53,973 bases of DNA, taken from an uncultured Mediterraneibacter sp. GTDB lineage: Bacteria > Bacillota > Clostridia > Lachnospirales > Lachnospiraceae. The notes beneath the pieces were generated by a model that had not been told where the DNA came from, did no database searches, and worked only from the letters and a program-made list of their open reading frames with translations. Below are positions 28,203 through 37,066 of this stretch, piece by piece (the stretch's first letter is position 1; every line of letters starts with the position of its first letter). A program made the position numbers and the translations under genes. Location: assembly GCA_944383695.1 (NCBI GenBank), contig CALWQP010000020.1, positions 1 to 53,973 of the forward strand, in the 5' to 3' direction.

Positions 28203-29651
28203 ATGAGTTCACAAAATCTTACCCTGCTGACAGATCTCTACGAACTGACCATGATGCAGGGATATTTTGAGACACAGGCAAACGAAACCGTCATCTTTGA
28301 CATGTTCTTCCGGGAGAACCCGAATAATGGCGGTTATTCTATCATGGCCGGACTGGATCAGGTCATAGAGTATATTAAAAATCTGAACTTTTCTTATGAA
28401 GATGTGGATTATCTGCGCGGACTGGGTATCTTCAGCGAGGATTTCCTTCATTATCTGAGCGGATTTCATTTCAGCGGGGATATCTATGCGATCCCCGAGG
28501 GCACTGTCATCTTCCCCCGGGAGCCCCTGATCAAAGTCATTGCTCCCATCATGGAGGCGCAGCTCATAGAGACCGCGATTCTGACGATCATCAATCATCA
28601 GTGCCTGATCGCCACCAAAGCCGCCCGGGTCGTCCATGCCGCTCAGGGCAATGGGGTCATGGAATTCGGCCTCAGGCGCGCCCAGGGCCCGGATGCAGGA
28701 CTGTACGGAGCGAGAGCGGCCATGATCGGCGGCTGCATCGGAACCTCCAATGTCCTCGCCGGGGAACTCTTTGATGTACCTGTCCTTGGCACGCACGCGC
28801 ACAGCTGGATCATGAGCTTTAAGGATGAATACACGGCTTTCAGGGAATACGCACGGCTCTATCCGGACGCATGCACTCTTCTGGTCGATACTTACGACAC
28901 ATTAAAATCCGGCGTGCCCAATGCGATCCGCGTCTTCAGGGAAATGCGCGAAGCGGGCATCCATCCCAAGAGCTACGGCATCCGCCTGGATTCCGGCGAC
29001 CTCGCCTATCTTTCCAAGAAGGCTAGAAAGATGCTTGATGACGCAGGCTTCACAGACGCTGTCATCGCAGCGTCCAATGATCTGGATGAATATCTTATCA
29101 ATGACCTGAAGATCCAGGGCGCACAGATCACATCCTGGGGCGTTGGGACGAACCTGATCACTTCAAAAGACTGCCCCTCTTTCGGCGGCGTCTACAAGCT
29201 GGCCGCAATCCAGAACGAAGAGGGTGAATTCGTGCCAAAGATCAAGATTTCCGAAAACACGGAAAAGATCACAAACCCGGGCAACAAAACAATCTACCGC
29301 ATCTACGACAAAGAGACCGGAAAGATACGCGCGGACCTGATCTGTTTCGTGGGCGAAGAATACGACACCTCTGAGGACCTGCTGCTCTTTGACCCGAACG
29401 CTACGTGGAAAAAGACACGGCTTGCAGGAGGCACATATACTATGAAAGAAATCCTGAAGCCAATCTTCATCCGCGGGGAATGCAAATACCAGTCTCCAAC
29501 CGTAAAAGAGATCGCCGAATTTTGTAAACAGGAAAAAGAAACTCTGTGGGAGGAAACAAAACGTCTGTTCAACCCCCATAAGGTTTATGTGGATCTGTCA
29601 AAGAAGCTGTATGACACAAAGACAGACCTCCTCAACAGTGTAAATGTGTGA
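28203..29651 (+). CDS. pncB: Nicotinate phosphoribosyltransferase
   Basis: 482 residues. The enzyme makes nicotinate mononucleotide from nicotinate and PRPP in NAD salvage. The N-terminal TDLYELTMMQGYF, the EFGLRRAQGPDAG motif, the GTHAHSWIM segment and GIRLDSGDLAYLSKKAR are those of the family. The frame is open from 28119, but homologues begin with the TDLYELTM region near the N-terminus and AGAGGG precedes the ATG at 28203, so I use that. The stop codon lies in a 20-nt tandem duplication. Confidence 0.94.
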   Translation: MSSQNLTLLTDLYELTMMQGYFETQANETVIFDMFFRENPNNGGYSIMAGLDQVIEYIKNLNFSYEDVDYLRGLGIFSEDFLHYLSGFHFSGDIYAIPEGTVIFPREPLIKVIAPIMEAQLIETAILTIINHQCLIATKAARVVHAAQGNGVMEFGLRRAQGPDAGLYGARAAMIGGCIGTSNVLAGELFDVPVLGTHAHSWIMSFKDEYTAFREYARLYPDACTLLVDTYDTLKSGVPNAIRVFREMREAGIHPKSYGIRLDSGDLAYLSKKARKMLDDAGFTDAVIAASNDLDEYLINDLKIQGAQITSWGVGTNLITSKDCPSFGGVYKLAAIQNEEGEFVPKIKISENTEKITNPGNKTIYRIYDKETGKIRADLICFVGEEYDTSEDLLLFDPNATWKKTRLAGGTYTMKEILKPIFIRGECKYQSPTVKEIAEFCKQEKETLWEETKRLFNPHKVYVDLSKKLYDTKTDLLNSVNV

Positions 29652-29675
29652 TTCTCAGTGTAAATTTGTAATTCT
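29636..29675. repeat. 20-nt tandem duplication over the pncB stop codon
   Basis: CAGTGTAAATGTGTGATTCT (29636-29655) is followed at once by a copy differing at two positions (29656-29675). The first copy contains the TGA stop of pncB. Confidence 0.75.
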
Positions 29676-29730
29676 GTATGGACACACTGATCTTAGTGAA
29701 AACTTTTATATATAAGGAGTACAGATTATC

Positions 29731-30786
29731 ATGAAAATTATCGTACTGGCAGGCGGATTGAGCACAGAGCGCGACGTCTCTCTTGCTTCCGCGGCAGGAA
29801 TATGCAAAACTCTGGTGGAAAAAGGGCATGACACATTTCTTCTGGATGTTTTTCTCGGGCTGGAAAATGCGCCGGAAAATCTGGAAGATGTATTCACTCT
29901 CCCCGGGCACGGTCTGGAAATCGCCGGAAATATCAGAACAGAGGAGCCGGATCTCGCAGCGGTAAAGGCATCCCGCAATGACCAGTCAGACTGTTTCCTG
30001 GGACCGAATGTCATTGAACTTTGCCGTCTGGCTGACATTACCTTTCTCGGCCTCCACGGCGGAGAAGGGGAGAACGGAAAACTCCAGGCGACTTTCGATC
30101 TGCTGGGAATCCGCTACACAGGCCCTGATTCCCTGGGTTGTGCAGTTGCCATGGACAAAGGATTTACCAAACAGGTATTTATCCAGTCCGGCATCGACAC
30201 CCCTGCGGGAGCATGTCTGCACAAATGCGCCCCGGACCGCTCTGTCGGATCCCTCGGGCTTGCCTTCCCGGTCGTTGTAAAACCCTGTTCCGGCGGTTCA
30301 AGCATCGGCGTTTACATTGTGAACAACGAATCCGAATATGAGGATGCCCTTGAGAAGTCTTTCCGTTACGAAGATGAAGTCGTGATCGAAGAGTATATCA
30401 GGGGAAGAGAGTTTGCCTGCGGAGTGATCGACGGCGATGCGCTCCCGCCCATTGAGATCATACCGAAATCCGGCTTTTTTGACTATGCGAACAAATATCA
30501 GGCAGATGCCACTCTGGAGGTGTGCCCGGCGGATATCCCGGAAGAAATCGACAGGCGGATGCGGGCCCTGACTGTCCGCGCTTTCCGGGCGCTGAAACTG
30601 AACGTTTACAGCCGGGCCGATTTTCTTCTGGATGAATCCGGCAATCTGTACTGTCTGGAGATGAACACGCTTCCCGGCATGACCGCGGCCAGCCTTCTCC
30701 CGAAAGAAGCGAAAGCCGCGGGAATTGAATATGGCGATCTTTGCGAGCTCATCATAAAAAAATCACTGGAGGCAAGATATTTATGA
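29731..30786 (+). CDS. D-alanine--D-alanine ligase family protein
   Basis: 351-residue ATP-grasp ligase. The N-terminal GGLSTERDVSLASA, the GGEGENGKLQATFDLLG substrate loop, the VVKPCSGGSSIGV ATP loop and the metal-binding EMNTLPGMT segment are all present. It should make the D-Ala-D-Ala dipeptide for peptidoglycan. Its stop overlaps the murF start (ATGA at 30783-30786); MurF uses exactly this dipeptide, so the pair is a functional unit. It is a good match to Ddl, but a second paralogue elsewhere cannot be excluded. Confidence 0.9.
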   Translation: MKIIVLAGGLSTERDVSLASAAGICKTLVEKGHDTFLLDVFLGLENAPENLEDVFTLPGHGLEIAGNIRTEEPDLAAVKASRNDQSDCFLGPNVIELCRLADITFLGLHGGEGENGKLQATFDLLGIRYTGPDSLGCAVAMDKGFTKQVFIQSGIDTPAGACLHKCAPDRSVGSLGLAFPVVVKPCSGGSSIGVYIVNNESEYEDALEKSFRYEDEVVIEEYIRGREFACGVIDGDALPPIEIIPKSGFFDYANKYQADATLEVCPADIPEEIDRRMRALTVRAFRALKLNVYSRADFLLDESGNLYCLEMNTLPGMTAASLLPKEAKAAGIEYGDLCELIIKKSLEARYL

Positions 30787-32201
30787 AACATATGTCCTTA
30801 CAGGAAATCGCCGCCGCATGCGGCGGTACATACCACGGTGATGCTGCCCTTTCTTCACGAGAGGTCAGCAGTGTGGTCATTGACAGCAGAAGAGCAGAGC
30901 GGGACAGCCTTTTCATCGCCATCAAGGGCGCCCGCGCGGACGGACACGACTTCATCCCCCAGGTAATGGAAAAAGGTGCGCTCTGTTCCGTGTCTGAACA
31001 GGATCTCGGCGAAACGCCCTATCCGTATATCCGGGTAGATTCCTGCCAGCAGGCGTTAAAGGATATCGCGGAACACTACCGCCGCTCTCTTGATATCAAG
31101 GTAGTGGGCATTTCCGGCAGCGTGGGAAAGACGAGCACAAAGGAAATGATCGCTTCCGTGCTCAGCCAGAAATATAACGTCCTCAAAACGGAAGGGAATT
31201 TTAATAATGAGATCGGGCTTCCCCTTACCGTATTCGATCTCCGGGAAGAACATGAGATCGCTGTCCTGGAAATGGGGATCAGCGGCTCTGGGGAAATGAC
31301 GCGTCTGGCAAAAATCGCGCGCCCGGATATCTGCCTGCTCACAAATATCGGCGTGGCTCATCTTGAGAATCTTGGTTCACGAGACGGCATCCTGAAGGCA
31401 AAAACAGAGATGTTTGCTTACATGGATCCCCAGGGAACGATCATCCTGAACGGAGACGATGACAAACTCCGGGGCTTTACTCCTGAGAACGGGGTCTCCC
31501 CTGTATATTTTGGTCTGGACACATCCTGTCCTTTCCATGCAGAACATATCGAGAACAGGGGCCTGAAGGGAACAGATGCGGAATTTGTCACCCCGGCATC
31601 CCGCTTTTCCGCTCACATCAATATCCCGGGAAGCCATATGGTACACAATGCGCTTGCCGGAGTTGCCGTGGGATACGCACTCGGCATGACAGACCAGGAG
31701 ATTGCCCGCGGGATTGAAGCAAATGTGCCGATCAAGGGACGCAACAATCTTATCGTGACATCCAGGTATACGATCATTGACGACTGTTATAACGCAAATC
31801 CCGCTTCCATGAAAGCTTCCCTCGATGTGCTTGCATGCGCAGATACAAGGACCACAGCAATCCTTGGAGATATGTTTGAACTGGGGGAAGATTCCGCAAA
31901 AATGCACTATGAAACAGGCGTGCACGCAGCCAGCGCCGGAATCAATGTGCTGGTCTGTATCGGAGCGCTTACCGCCGACACTGCGCGGGGTGCGGAAGAT
32001 ACTTCCGTAAAAAAAGGACTTCCCATGGAAATCCGGCATTTTGCCTCAAAAGAAGATTTCTTCAGAGAGGCGGACGCTATATTAAGAACGAACGACACGA
32101 TCCTTGTCAAGGCTTCTCATGGGATGGAATTTACAGAAATCGTAGATCGTCTCAGAGAGCCGAGCGGGGCAGAAAACGGAAAAGCGAAAGCGAAAAACTA
32201 A
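30783..32201 (+). CDS. murF: UDP-MurNAc-tripeptide--D-Ala-D-Ala ligase
   Basis: 472 residues. It joins D-Ala-D-Ala to the UDP-MurNAc tripeptide, completing the soluble peptidoglycan precursor. The N-terminal substrate domain includes DSRRAERDSLFIAIKG, the ATP loop is GISGSVGKTSTKEM (about residues 109-122), and DDCYNANPASMKASL is diagnostic for MurF. The frame opens at 30741, inside ddl, but the ATG at 30783 overlaps the ddl stop and gives the expected N-terminus (MKHMSLQEIA). The C-terminal KAKAKN tail is unremarkable. Confidence 0.95.
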   Translation: MKHMSLQEIAAACGGTYHGDAALSSREVSSVVIDSRRAERDSLFIAIKGARADGHDFIPQVMEKGALCSVSEQDLGETPYPYIRVDSCQQALKDIAEHYRRSLDIKVVGISGSVGKTSTKEMIASVLSQKYNVLKTEGNFNNEIGLPLTVFDLREEHEIAVLEMGISGSGEMTRLAKIARPDICLLTNIGVAHLENLGSRDGILKAKTEMFAYMDPQGTIILNGDDDKLRGFTPENGVSPVYFGLDTSCPFHAEHIENRGLKGTDAEFVTPASRFSAHINIPGSHMVHNALAGVAVGYALGMTDQEIARGIEANVPIKGRNNLIVTSRYTIIDDCYNANPASMKASLDVLACADTRTTAILGDMFELGEDSAKMHYETGVHAASAGINVLVCIGALTADTARGAEDTSVKKGLPMEIRHFASKEDFFREADAILRTNDTILVKASHGMEFTEIVDRLREPSGAENGKAKAKN

Positions 32202-32231
32202 AAATACAGAACAAACAAAGGATTACAGCTC

Positions 32232-33044
32232 ATGAAATATCAGGTTCTTGTACTGGATCTGGACGGTACACTTACGAATTCAAAAAAAGAAATCACAGCA
32301 CCCACGAAACAGGCATTGTTAGAGATTCAAGCGGCCGGAAAGACTGTCGTCCTCGCCAGCGGGCGTCCCATCAACGGTGTGGTGCCTCTGGCAAAGGAAC
32401 TTGAAATGGACTGTTTTGGCGGATATATGCTTTCCTTTAACGGCGCGCGTATCACCAGATGTTCCACCGGGGAGATCATCTATAACCGGACTCTTCCTCA
32501 GGAAATCATAGCACCGGTGTATGGTTATGTGAAAACATTTCCCGGAGTGGATATTATTTCCTACACTGACACCCATATCCTCTCAGGTATCTCCCCGAAC
32601 AGATATGTTGAAATAGAATCCGCTATCAACAATATGGATATCGTCTCTGTTGAGGATTTTTCGTCAGCCCTTACCTTTCCTGTAAACAAGCTGCTTGTAT
32701 CAGGAGAGCCCAGGTTGCTCGAGACGATGATGGCGCCGCTCCAGGAGCGGTATCACGGACTTCTGAACATTTACCGCTCTGAGCCGTTTTTCCTGGAGAT
32801 CATGCCCCGCAATATCGACAAAGCGCAGTCCCTCCAGAAACTTCTCAACAGCATCGGTCTGACTGCAGACTCGATGATCTGCTGCGGCGACGGATATAAT
32901 GACTTATCCATGATCGAATACGCCGGGCTTGGGGTCGCAATGGAAAACGCGCAGCCCATCATCAAGGAATCCGCCGATTTTATCACCCGGTCAAACGATG
33001 AAGACGGTATCCTCCATGTTATCGATCTTTTCATGAGAGACTAG
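32232..33044 (+). CDS. HAD-superfamily Cof-type phosphatase
   Basis: 270 residues of the Cof/YidA type (HAD subfamily IIB). Motif I is DLDGTLTNSKKEI (residues 8-20), motif III is the lysine in IDKAQSLQKLL, and motif IV is GDGYNDLSMIEYAGLGVAM. Such enzymes dephosphorylate sugar phosphates and flavin or thiamine intermediates with broad range; the substrate cannot be told here. It follows murF after 30 bases and may be in the same unit. Confidence 0.93.
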   Translation: MKYQVLVLDLDGTLTNSKKEITAPTKQALLEIQAAGKTVVLASGRPINGVVPLAKELEMDCFGGYMLSFNGARITRCSTGEIIYNRTLPQEIIAPVYGYVKTFPGVDIISYTDTHILSGISPNRYVEIESAINNMDIVSVEDFSSALTFPVNKLLVSGEPRLLETMMAPLQERYHGLLNIYRSEPFFLEIMPRNIDKAQSLQKLLNSIGLTADSMICCGDGYNDLSMIEYAGLGVAMENAQPIIKESADFITRSNDEDGILHVIDLFMRD

Positions 33045-33071
33045 CATAATAAAATTTATTATGAATAGTCT
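33038..33071. terminator. Bidirectional AT-rich hairpin between HAD gene and trx
   Basis: AGACTA-CATAATAAA and its complement (TTTATTATG-TAGTCT) form about 15 base pairs with a small internal mismatch, over the HAD stop codon and between two convergent genes. The T-rich arm on each strand suits a shared terminator, though the stem is weak. Confidence 0.55.
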
Positions 33072-33101
33072 CTCCCCCGGTTTCTCTCTGGATATCCCGG
33101 T

Positions 33102-33410
33102 TTATTTCACCAGATCCAAAAGTGCGTTTTTCGGCACCGCGCCGACCTGTTTTCCTGCAGCCTCGCCATTCTTAAATGCAATAAAGGTAGGGATGCTCAT
33201 CACTCCAAAGCGCTGCGCCAGCCCCATTTCTTCATCGATGTTGATCTTGCACACCTTTACCCCGGCTTCTTCTGCGGCAATCTCCTCCACGACCGGACTC
33301 ATCATCTTGCACGGTCCGCACCAGTCCGCGTAAAAATCTACGAGCACCGGCTGGTCCGCCTGCATAACTTCCTGCTCAAAATTTCCCTCTGTTAATTTTA
33401 CTACTGCCAT
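33102..33410 (-). CDS. trxA: Thioredoxin
   Basis: 102-residue thioredoxin with active site WCGPCKMM (residues about 30-37) and the cis-proline in MSIPT. It reduces protein disulfides. It lies downstream of a Crp/Fnr regulator on the same strand with a 145-base gap, so joint control is possible. Confidence 0.95.
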   Translation of the reverse strand: MAVVKLTEGNFEQEVMQADQPVLVDFYADWCGPCKMMSPVVEEIAAEEAGVKVCKINIDEEMGLAQRFGVMSIPTFIAFKNGEAAGKQVGAVPKNALLDLVK

Positions 33411-33555
33411 TTCTATATCCTCCTATAAAATTTCTTTAAACATGATGGTTCTATTCTACCACATTTCACTCTTTTGTCAGTGACAAAATCACATTATATA
33501 TCTTCTGCCCCTGATGCGTCTTCTTCCCTTATATGCCTGCTGCCAAAAACATTTC

Positions 33556-34242
33556 CTAGATCTTGCCGAGCCCGGCCGCATCCAGCACCTCCACTTTTCC
33601 CCGCGTCAGCTTTACCAGTCCGTCACTCTGAAACTGCTTCAGGATCCGGGTCACCACTTCCCGCGCTGTGCCTGCATCCCTTGCCAGCACCTCATGGGTC
33701 AGATCCAGCACATCTCCTCCTGCAATTGCCCTGTGCTCCAGAAGCGCTCCGGCGATGCGGGATGCCACATTGGAAAATACGAACTGGTTAAAGAGCCACA
33801 TAATATCCGAAAACTTTTCTGATATCATTTCCATTGTATATTCTTTCACAGCACTGCTCTCGTCATACAGCTTCCGGTAGATCTGCTTTGGTATGGTATA
33901 TATAACGCAGTCTGTCTCCATCTCCATGTCCAGCTCCACATCCATGCCATTCAACATGCACGCCGCGCTCAGGATGCTTACATCGCCAGCCAGAAGACGG
34001 AACAGAGTAATGTCTCCGCCGCCCGGTGATGTGATAAATACACGAACCCGCCCTGCATCGATGATCTGCACGCCCGCGCACTCCCCGCCGCCAAAGTGAA
34101 GCCTTGTTTTCTTCGGGCAGAAATTTTTCACTGCATTGGCCTGTATATTCCTTCTCTGTCCCTCCGTAAGATCATTCCAGAAGGGAAAGGCTTTTATAAA
34201 TATCTCTTCCATTTGTCTCTCCATGTTTACTGAAATCGTCAT
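33556..34242 (-). CDS. Crp/Fnr-family transcriptional regulator
   Basis: 228 residues (218 if it begins at 34212, where GGAGAG precedes an ATG). The N-terminal cyclic-nucleotide-binding-like beta barrel (residues 30-130) and C-terminal winged HTH (TAREVVTRILKQFQSDGLVKL) are typical. There is no Fnr-like cysteine cluster at the N-terminus, and no clear cAMP-binding RXS motif. In Clostridia such proteins often respond to nitrosative or redox stress; the ligand is unknown here. Confidence 0.88.
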   Translation of the reverse strand: MTISVNMERQMEEIFIKAFPFWNDLTEGQRRNIQANAVKNFCPKKTRLHFGGGECAGVQIIDAGRVRVFITSPGGGDITLFRLLAGDVSILSAACMLNGMDVELDMEMETDCVIYTIPKQIYRKLYDESSAVKEYTMEMISEKFSDIMWLFNQFVFSNVASRIAGALLEHRAIAGGDVLDLTHEVLARDAGTAREVVTRILKQFQSDGLVKLTRGKVEVLDAAGLGKI

Positions 34243-34748
34243 TTGTCATCCTGCATTTTTCTTGGATGAGACAAGTATAACACATCCTGCGGCTAATTAC
34301 CCTTATTATTTTTCGCTTACCCCAAATACTGAGATCATCAGCAGGGCCGGCGCTGCCGCCGCCATGCATAAGAAGGAGCTGTTCAAGCCCTGCCCAGTAT
34401 ACAAGAATCCTGCCGGAAATTTTGTCAGCTTCTTGACATTTCCCATCCCTTCTGCTATCCTTTTCGCAGAATAAGGGAGCACAAAAATATCTCCCGCAAG
34501 ATTGGAGTTGAAAAGATGATTATTACTTCCTGCTGATCTCAAAACCGCATGACAATATATCCCGCAGATTTATTTCGTATATCCATGCGAAAATGCCGTT
34601 ATCCGGACAGTCTGCTTTGTCATGCATGCGCAGGAAAGTATTTTCATCTTTTTGATCCATACGGCACACAGCGCTGTCCGCTTCTGCGGCTGCGCCGCCA
34701 GGTTCTCTCCGGTACTGCCGGGAGCGCTTTTATCGTATGAGACATAAG
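34243..34748 (+). other. Gene-poor leader region upstream of the ABC-F gene
   Basis: No securely recognisable gene. Two short plus-strand frames end just before the terminator at 34750: one from 34588 to 34740 (50 codons, containing PYGTQRCPLLRLRRQ) and one from 34623 to 34745 (40 codons, MHAQESIFIF to SYET). Neither has a clear Shine-Dalgarno. GCGGC/GCCGC (about 34687-34699) and CTCCGG/CCGG-GAG hairpins lie within them, as expected for a leader that responds to ribosome stalling. A minus-strand frame at 34306-34542 with a TTG start is not convincing. Confidence 0.4.
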
Positions 34749-34749
34749 G

Positions 34750-34784
34750 ACCGCGGAAATCACTTTCCCGCGGTTTCTTTTTTA
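34750..34784 (+). terminator. Attenuator-type terminator before the ABC-F gene
   Basis: ACCGCGG/CCGCGGT plus AAA/TTT form a stem ending at 34774, followed by a T-rich run (34775-34782). It lies only 26 bases before the ABC-F start codon and after short ORFs, the layout of leaders that read through only when antibiotic-stalled ribosomes alter folding. Confidence 0.75.
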
Positions 34785-34810
34785 CCCTGTCCACAAGGAG
34801 GTAGATACTT

Positions 34811-36316
34811 ATGTCACTTATACAGATAAACAATTTAAGTTTCACTTATGAAGGCAGCTTTGACCCTGTTTTTGAAAATGTTACTTTCCAGATCGATACG
34901 GACTGGAAGCTGGGGTTCATCGCTAGAAACGGCAAAGGCAAAACCACATTTTTAAAGCTGCTCACCCGCGAATACGAATACAGCGGCTCCATCACTGCTT
35001 CCATGGATTTTGAATATTTCCCATTCACTGTGGAAGATTCCTCCCTCATGACATACGAGATTCTGGAAAATGTTAATCCTGTCATGGAGCAATGGGCGCT
35101 GATCCGGGAGCTGAACCTGCTGGATACTGACCCGGAGGTCCTGTACCGCCCCTTTTACACGCTGAGCTTCGGCGAACAGACGAAAGCACTCCTTGCCACT
35201 CTCTTTTTAAAAGAACATGCTTTCCTCCTGATCGACGAGCCGACTAACCATCTGGACGTCCGTGCCAGGGAAAAAGTGGCGGACTATCTTTCCCGGAAAA
35301 AGGGGTTTATTCTCGTGTCCCATGACCGTGATTTTATTGACCGGTGCACGGATCATGTTCTCGTCCTGAACCGGCAGTCCATTGAAGTGCGTAAGGGGAA
35401 CTTTTCTTCCTGGTACGCAGACAAGTCTGCAAGAGATGCTCTTGAGAGACGGCAGAATGAAAATCTGAAAAAAGACATCCATAAATTAAAGGAGGCGGCA
35501 CGGCAGACGGCACTCTGGTCAGATAAAGTCGAGAGCTCAAAGACCGGCACTCGTGTCGCGGGTCTCAAACCGGACCGGGGACATATCGGCCATCAGGCTG
35601 CAAAAATGATGAAGCGCGCAAAGTCGCTGGAGCGCCGAAAAGAAAATGCCATCCGTGAAAAAGAAGGCCTCCTCAAAGATATAGAATCCCTGGAAAGCCT
35701 GAAGATCAATATGATGGAGCACCACAGCCGCAGGCTCGTATCACTGCAGGATGTCACGATTGATCATGGGGGCTGTAATGAGGGCCACTGGGGGCAGAGT
35801 TCCCCTCTGCTCACACATTTCAGCCTTGAAGTTTCAAAGGGCGAGCGCATCGCCCTGTCAGGAAAAAACGGCTGCGGGAAGTCCAGCCTGATGAAGCTTA
35901 TCTTAGGGGAAGATATTCCTCACACCGGAAAAGTATATCTTACCGGAGGGCTTAAGATTTCTTATATCCCACAAGATGCATCCCGGCTGAGAGGCACGCT
36001 CTCCTCCTTTGCCGAAAAGCAGGGGCTGGATGATGCTCTTTTCCTGACCGTACTAACGAAACTTGGGCTGGAAAGAGTTCAATTCGAAAAGAACATCGAA
36101 GATTACAGCCAGGGGCAGAAAAAGAAAGTGCTGCTGGCATCCTCGCTGTGCCAGCCTGCACATCTGTTTCTTTGGGATGAACCTCTGAATTTTATCGATA
36201 TCTTTTCCCGCATCCAACTGGAAGAACTACTTCTCGCAGCCCGCCCCACCATGCTCTTTGTGGAGCATGACCGGTCTTTCCGGGAAAAGGTGGCGACCCG
36301 GGTGATCGAACTATGA
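34811..36316 (+). CDS. ABC-F ribosome-protection protein (Lsa/Msr-like)
   Basis: 501 residues with two NBDs and no membrane domain. NBD1: Walker A ARNGKGKTTF, signature LSFGEQTKALLATLF, Walker B LLIDEPTNHLD. NBD2: SGKNGCGKSS, signature YSQGQKKKVLL, Walker B FLWDEPLNFID. The linker between them (about 190-300) is long, charged and helical, the region that enters the ribosome to dislodge antibiotics in ARE ABC-F proteins of the Lsa/Vga group. Resistance to lincosamides, streptogramins A or pleuromutilins is likely by family; the drug set is not predictable. AAGGAGG precedes the ATG, and an attenuator precedes the gene. Confidence 0.88.
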   Translation: MSLIQINNLSFTYEGSFDPVFENVTFQIDTDWKLGFIARNGKGKTTFLKLLTREYEYSGSITASMDFEYFPFTVEDSSLMTYEILENVNPVMEQWALIRELNLLDTDPEVLYRPFYTLSFGEQTKALLATLFLKEHAFLLIDEPTNHLDVRAREKVADYLSRKKGFILVSHDRDFIDRCTDHVLVLNRQSIEVRKGNFSSWYADKSARDALERRQNENLKKDIHKLKEAARQTALWSDKVESSKTGTRVAGLKPDRGHIGHQAAKMMKRAKSLERRKENAIREKEGLLKDIESLESLKINMMEHHSRRLVSLQDVTIDHGGCNEGHWGQSSPLLTHFSLEVSKGERIALSGKNGCGKSSLMKLILGEDIPHTGKVYLTGGLKISYIPQDASRLRGTLSSFAEKQGLDDALFLTVLTKLGLERVQFEKNIEDYSQGQKKKVLLASSLCQPAHLFLWDEPLNFIDIFSRIQLEELLLAARPTMLFVEHDRSFREKVATRVIEL

Positions 36317-36347
36317 AACTGTGCGCCCACAGCCGCCTTGATAACCG

Positions 36348-36989
36348 TTACCTTGCCCCGCGCAATTTGAACGTCTGAATACGGTCTATCAGGAAGGAAG
36401 AGATCGTAACAGTTACAAGAGAAAAGATTATGCGTGAAAAAGGAATGTAGGTTAATGAGAGCCCCAGCACCACCAGATCAGTAAATAAGTAAGCACGTGA
36501 CAATCGCCAGTGAGTCCGATTGGAAATGGTAAGAGCCAATGCATCGTCCCCACCGCTTGAACCTCCCTGCCGCACAATGATCCCGACACCGACTCCAACA
36601 AAGATCCCTCCGCTGACAGCTGCCAGCAGTGGAAATACTGACAGATCCGGCAGCATAGTCGGAAATGCTTCCCAAACTTCATAGAACATGGAAACACTCA
36701 AAGTCGATACAATGGATATTTTAATAAATCTGCCCCCTAAGTACTTAAAAGCAAGTAAATAGCAGGAAATGTCCAGAAGAAATGTAAGGACAGCCGGCGA
36801 AATCCCCAGCCAGTACTCTGCAAAAAGCATCATACCGATCACTCCGCCTTCGGTTATCCCGGTCTGCTGATGTATATTGTGGATTCCAAAGGAGCAGATT
36901 GCCGCTCCGGACATGATCCATACAATCTTTTTCCATGACAGCCCCTCTGCACTCTTTTTTACAGATGCAGAAAACCAATGAACAAACAT
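36348..36989 (-). CDS. YczE/YitT-type membrane protein
   Basis: 213 residues, about five membrane helices. The conserved RQGGSSGGDDALAL and SNRTHWRLS motifs place it in the YczE/YyaS/YitT group. It lacks the C-terminal DUF2179 domain of full YitT proteins. Function is unknown. The gene is divergent from a MerR regulator and has a MerR-type promoter, so it is likely induced in response to a ligand of that regulator and could be a transporter for it. Confidence 0.85.
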   Translation of the reverse strand: MFVHWFSASVKKSAEGLSWKKIVWIMSGAAICSFGIHNIHQQTGITEGGVIGMMLFAEYWLGISPAVLTFLLDISCYLLAFKYLGGRFIKISIVSTLSVSMFYEVWEAFPTMLPDLSVFPLLAAVSGGIFVGVGVGIIVRQGGSSGGDDALALTISNRTHWRLSRAYLFTDLVVLGLSLTYIPFSRIIFSLVTVTISSFLIDRIQTFKLRGAR

Positions 36990-37013
36990 GAGAAAACCTC
37001 CTTGTATTTTACT

Positions 37014-37056
37014 TTTACAAAAGATATGATAAAGAATATAGTAACTTTAATGTCAA
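37014..37056. promoter_or_regulatory. Overlapping divergent promoters with MerR-type 19-bp spacer
   Basis: Minus strand: TTGACA (37051-37056) and TATCAT (37026-37031) are 19 bp apart, the over-long spacing that MerR activators correct by bending DNA; a TAAAG-N10-CTTTA dyad lies inside the spacer. Plus strand: TTTACA (37014-37019) and TATAGT (37037-37042) are 17 bp apart and drive the MerR gene. One bound MerR dimer could therefore act on both. Confidence 0.75.
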
Positions 37057-37066
37057 GGAGAAAAGC

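Noticed and set aside
31377-32039. Minus-strand frame of 220 codons
   Set aside because: Antisense to murF with no recognisable motif.
34306-34542. Minus-strand 78-codon frame with a TTG start
   Set aside because: No ribosome site, no recognised family, and it lies in what looks like the leader region of the ABC-F gene. It could be a decayed gene, but I cannot support it.
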